Source: CAZAFD01 sp964484785 (GTDB lineage: Bacteria; Pseudomonadota; Alphaproteobacteria; Rickettsiales; UBA1997). Taken from it: DNA of 13,563 nucleotides. The notes under the pieces were generated by a model. It did not search any database and was not told the DNA's origin. It worked only from the letters and a program-made list of their open reading frames with translations. Made by a program: the position numbers and the translations under genes. Of this stretch, positions 13,413-13,563 are shown in pieces. How positions within the stretch are numbered: position 1 is the stretch's first letter; every line of letters starts with the position of its first letter. The stretch spans positions 1 through 13,563 of the forward strand of contig CAZAFD010000019.1 of NCBI GenBank assembly GCA_964484785.1, in the 5' to 3' direction.

Positions 13413-13563
13413 TACATTCAAAAGATTAAAATTCTTCAAAATAACAAAATCACTATTTTTAGTAAGTATCGAATAATAAAATCCGATACAACTAGAAAAA
13501 CGTATCGATAACCTACCCAACCCAAACTTGTATAGTTTTGTATAATAAATACCTCTATTCAAC
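13413..13563. other. Non-coding tail with evenly spaced GTATCG/CGATAC words
   Basis: No gene is visible in the last 150 bases. GTATCG at 13466-13471, CGATAC at 13484-13489 and GTATCG at 13502-13507 are spaced exactly 18 bases apart, so the middle copy can pair with either outer one, each time with a 12-base loop. A TATAAT word lies at 13541-13546 without a convincing -35 box; it may belong to a promoter for a gene to the right of the window. Confidence 0.3.

Noticed and set aside
13541..13546. TATAAT word as a full promoter near the right edge
   Set aside because: No -35 box at 16-18 bases upstream and no gene visible downstream within the window.
1..13563. CRISPR arrays, insertion sequences, phage genes, toxin-antitoxin or defence systems
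   Set aside because: No regularly spaced direct repeats, transposase or integrase motifs, or terminal inverted repeats were seen, and the reading frames are accounted for by housekeeping, envelope and transport genes plus one ankyrin protein.

Overview
The window is a compact, AT-rich stretch of a bacterial chromosome. Its gene set and protein features suggest an alphaproteobacterium with a reduced, host-associated genome of the Rickettsiales/Holosporales kind. The reasons are low GC, short spacers, a shortened division/cell-wall cluster, a secreted ankyrin-repeat protein, GatB (tRNA amidation), and a tandem tRNA-Val/tRNA-Asp pair. This placement is an inference from gene content and composition; I cannot name a genus. 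The organism apparently makes peptidoglycan (MurJ, FtsI, FtsL) and probably lipid A (EptA-like transferase), which argues against lineages that have lost both.

Layout. (1) Positions 1-4265, minus strand: a probable three-gene operon murJ -> argS -> eptA-like phosphoethanolamine transferase, with spacers of about 20-25 bases; the last gene runs off the left edge. (2) A 76-base divergent spacer, then on the plus strand a signal-peptide-bearing ankyrin-repeat protein (4342-5343). (3) A 261-base spacer with an 8-bp-arm palindrome, then rsmH-ftsL-ftsI (5605-8463) as overlapping genes. This is the first part of the classical dcw cluster, without mraZ before it or murE/murF after it. (4) Minus strand: tRNA-Val(UAC) and tRNA-Asp(GUC), one base apart, behind a clear sigma70-type promoter; then gatB; then an AGCS-family sodium/amino-acid symporter. 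(5) A 111-base divergent spacer with back-to-back promoters whose -35 boxes overlap, then gpmI on the plus strand, followed by a perfect 12-bp hairpin and about 150 bases of non-coding sequence.

How the genes fit together: murJ flips lipid II, FtsI cross-links it at the septum and FtsL is part of the same divisome, so two neighbouring divergent units serve cell-wall growth. The EptA-like enzyme would decorate lipid A. argS, gatB, rsmH and the two tRNAs serve translation. gpmI indicates at least the lower glycolytic/gluconeogenic segment, and the AGCS carrier fits uptake of small amino acids.

I found no phage, transposon, CRISPR, toxin-antitoxin or defence genes. The less ordinary elements are the secreted ankyrin protein, the EptA-like gene in a murJ-argS operon, altered motifs in RsmH and in the AGCS carrier, and several small inverted-repeat structures in the spacers. 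I do not see convincing evidence of a new multi-gene system.
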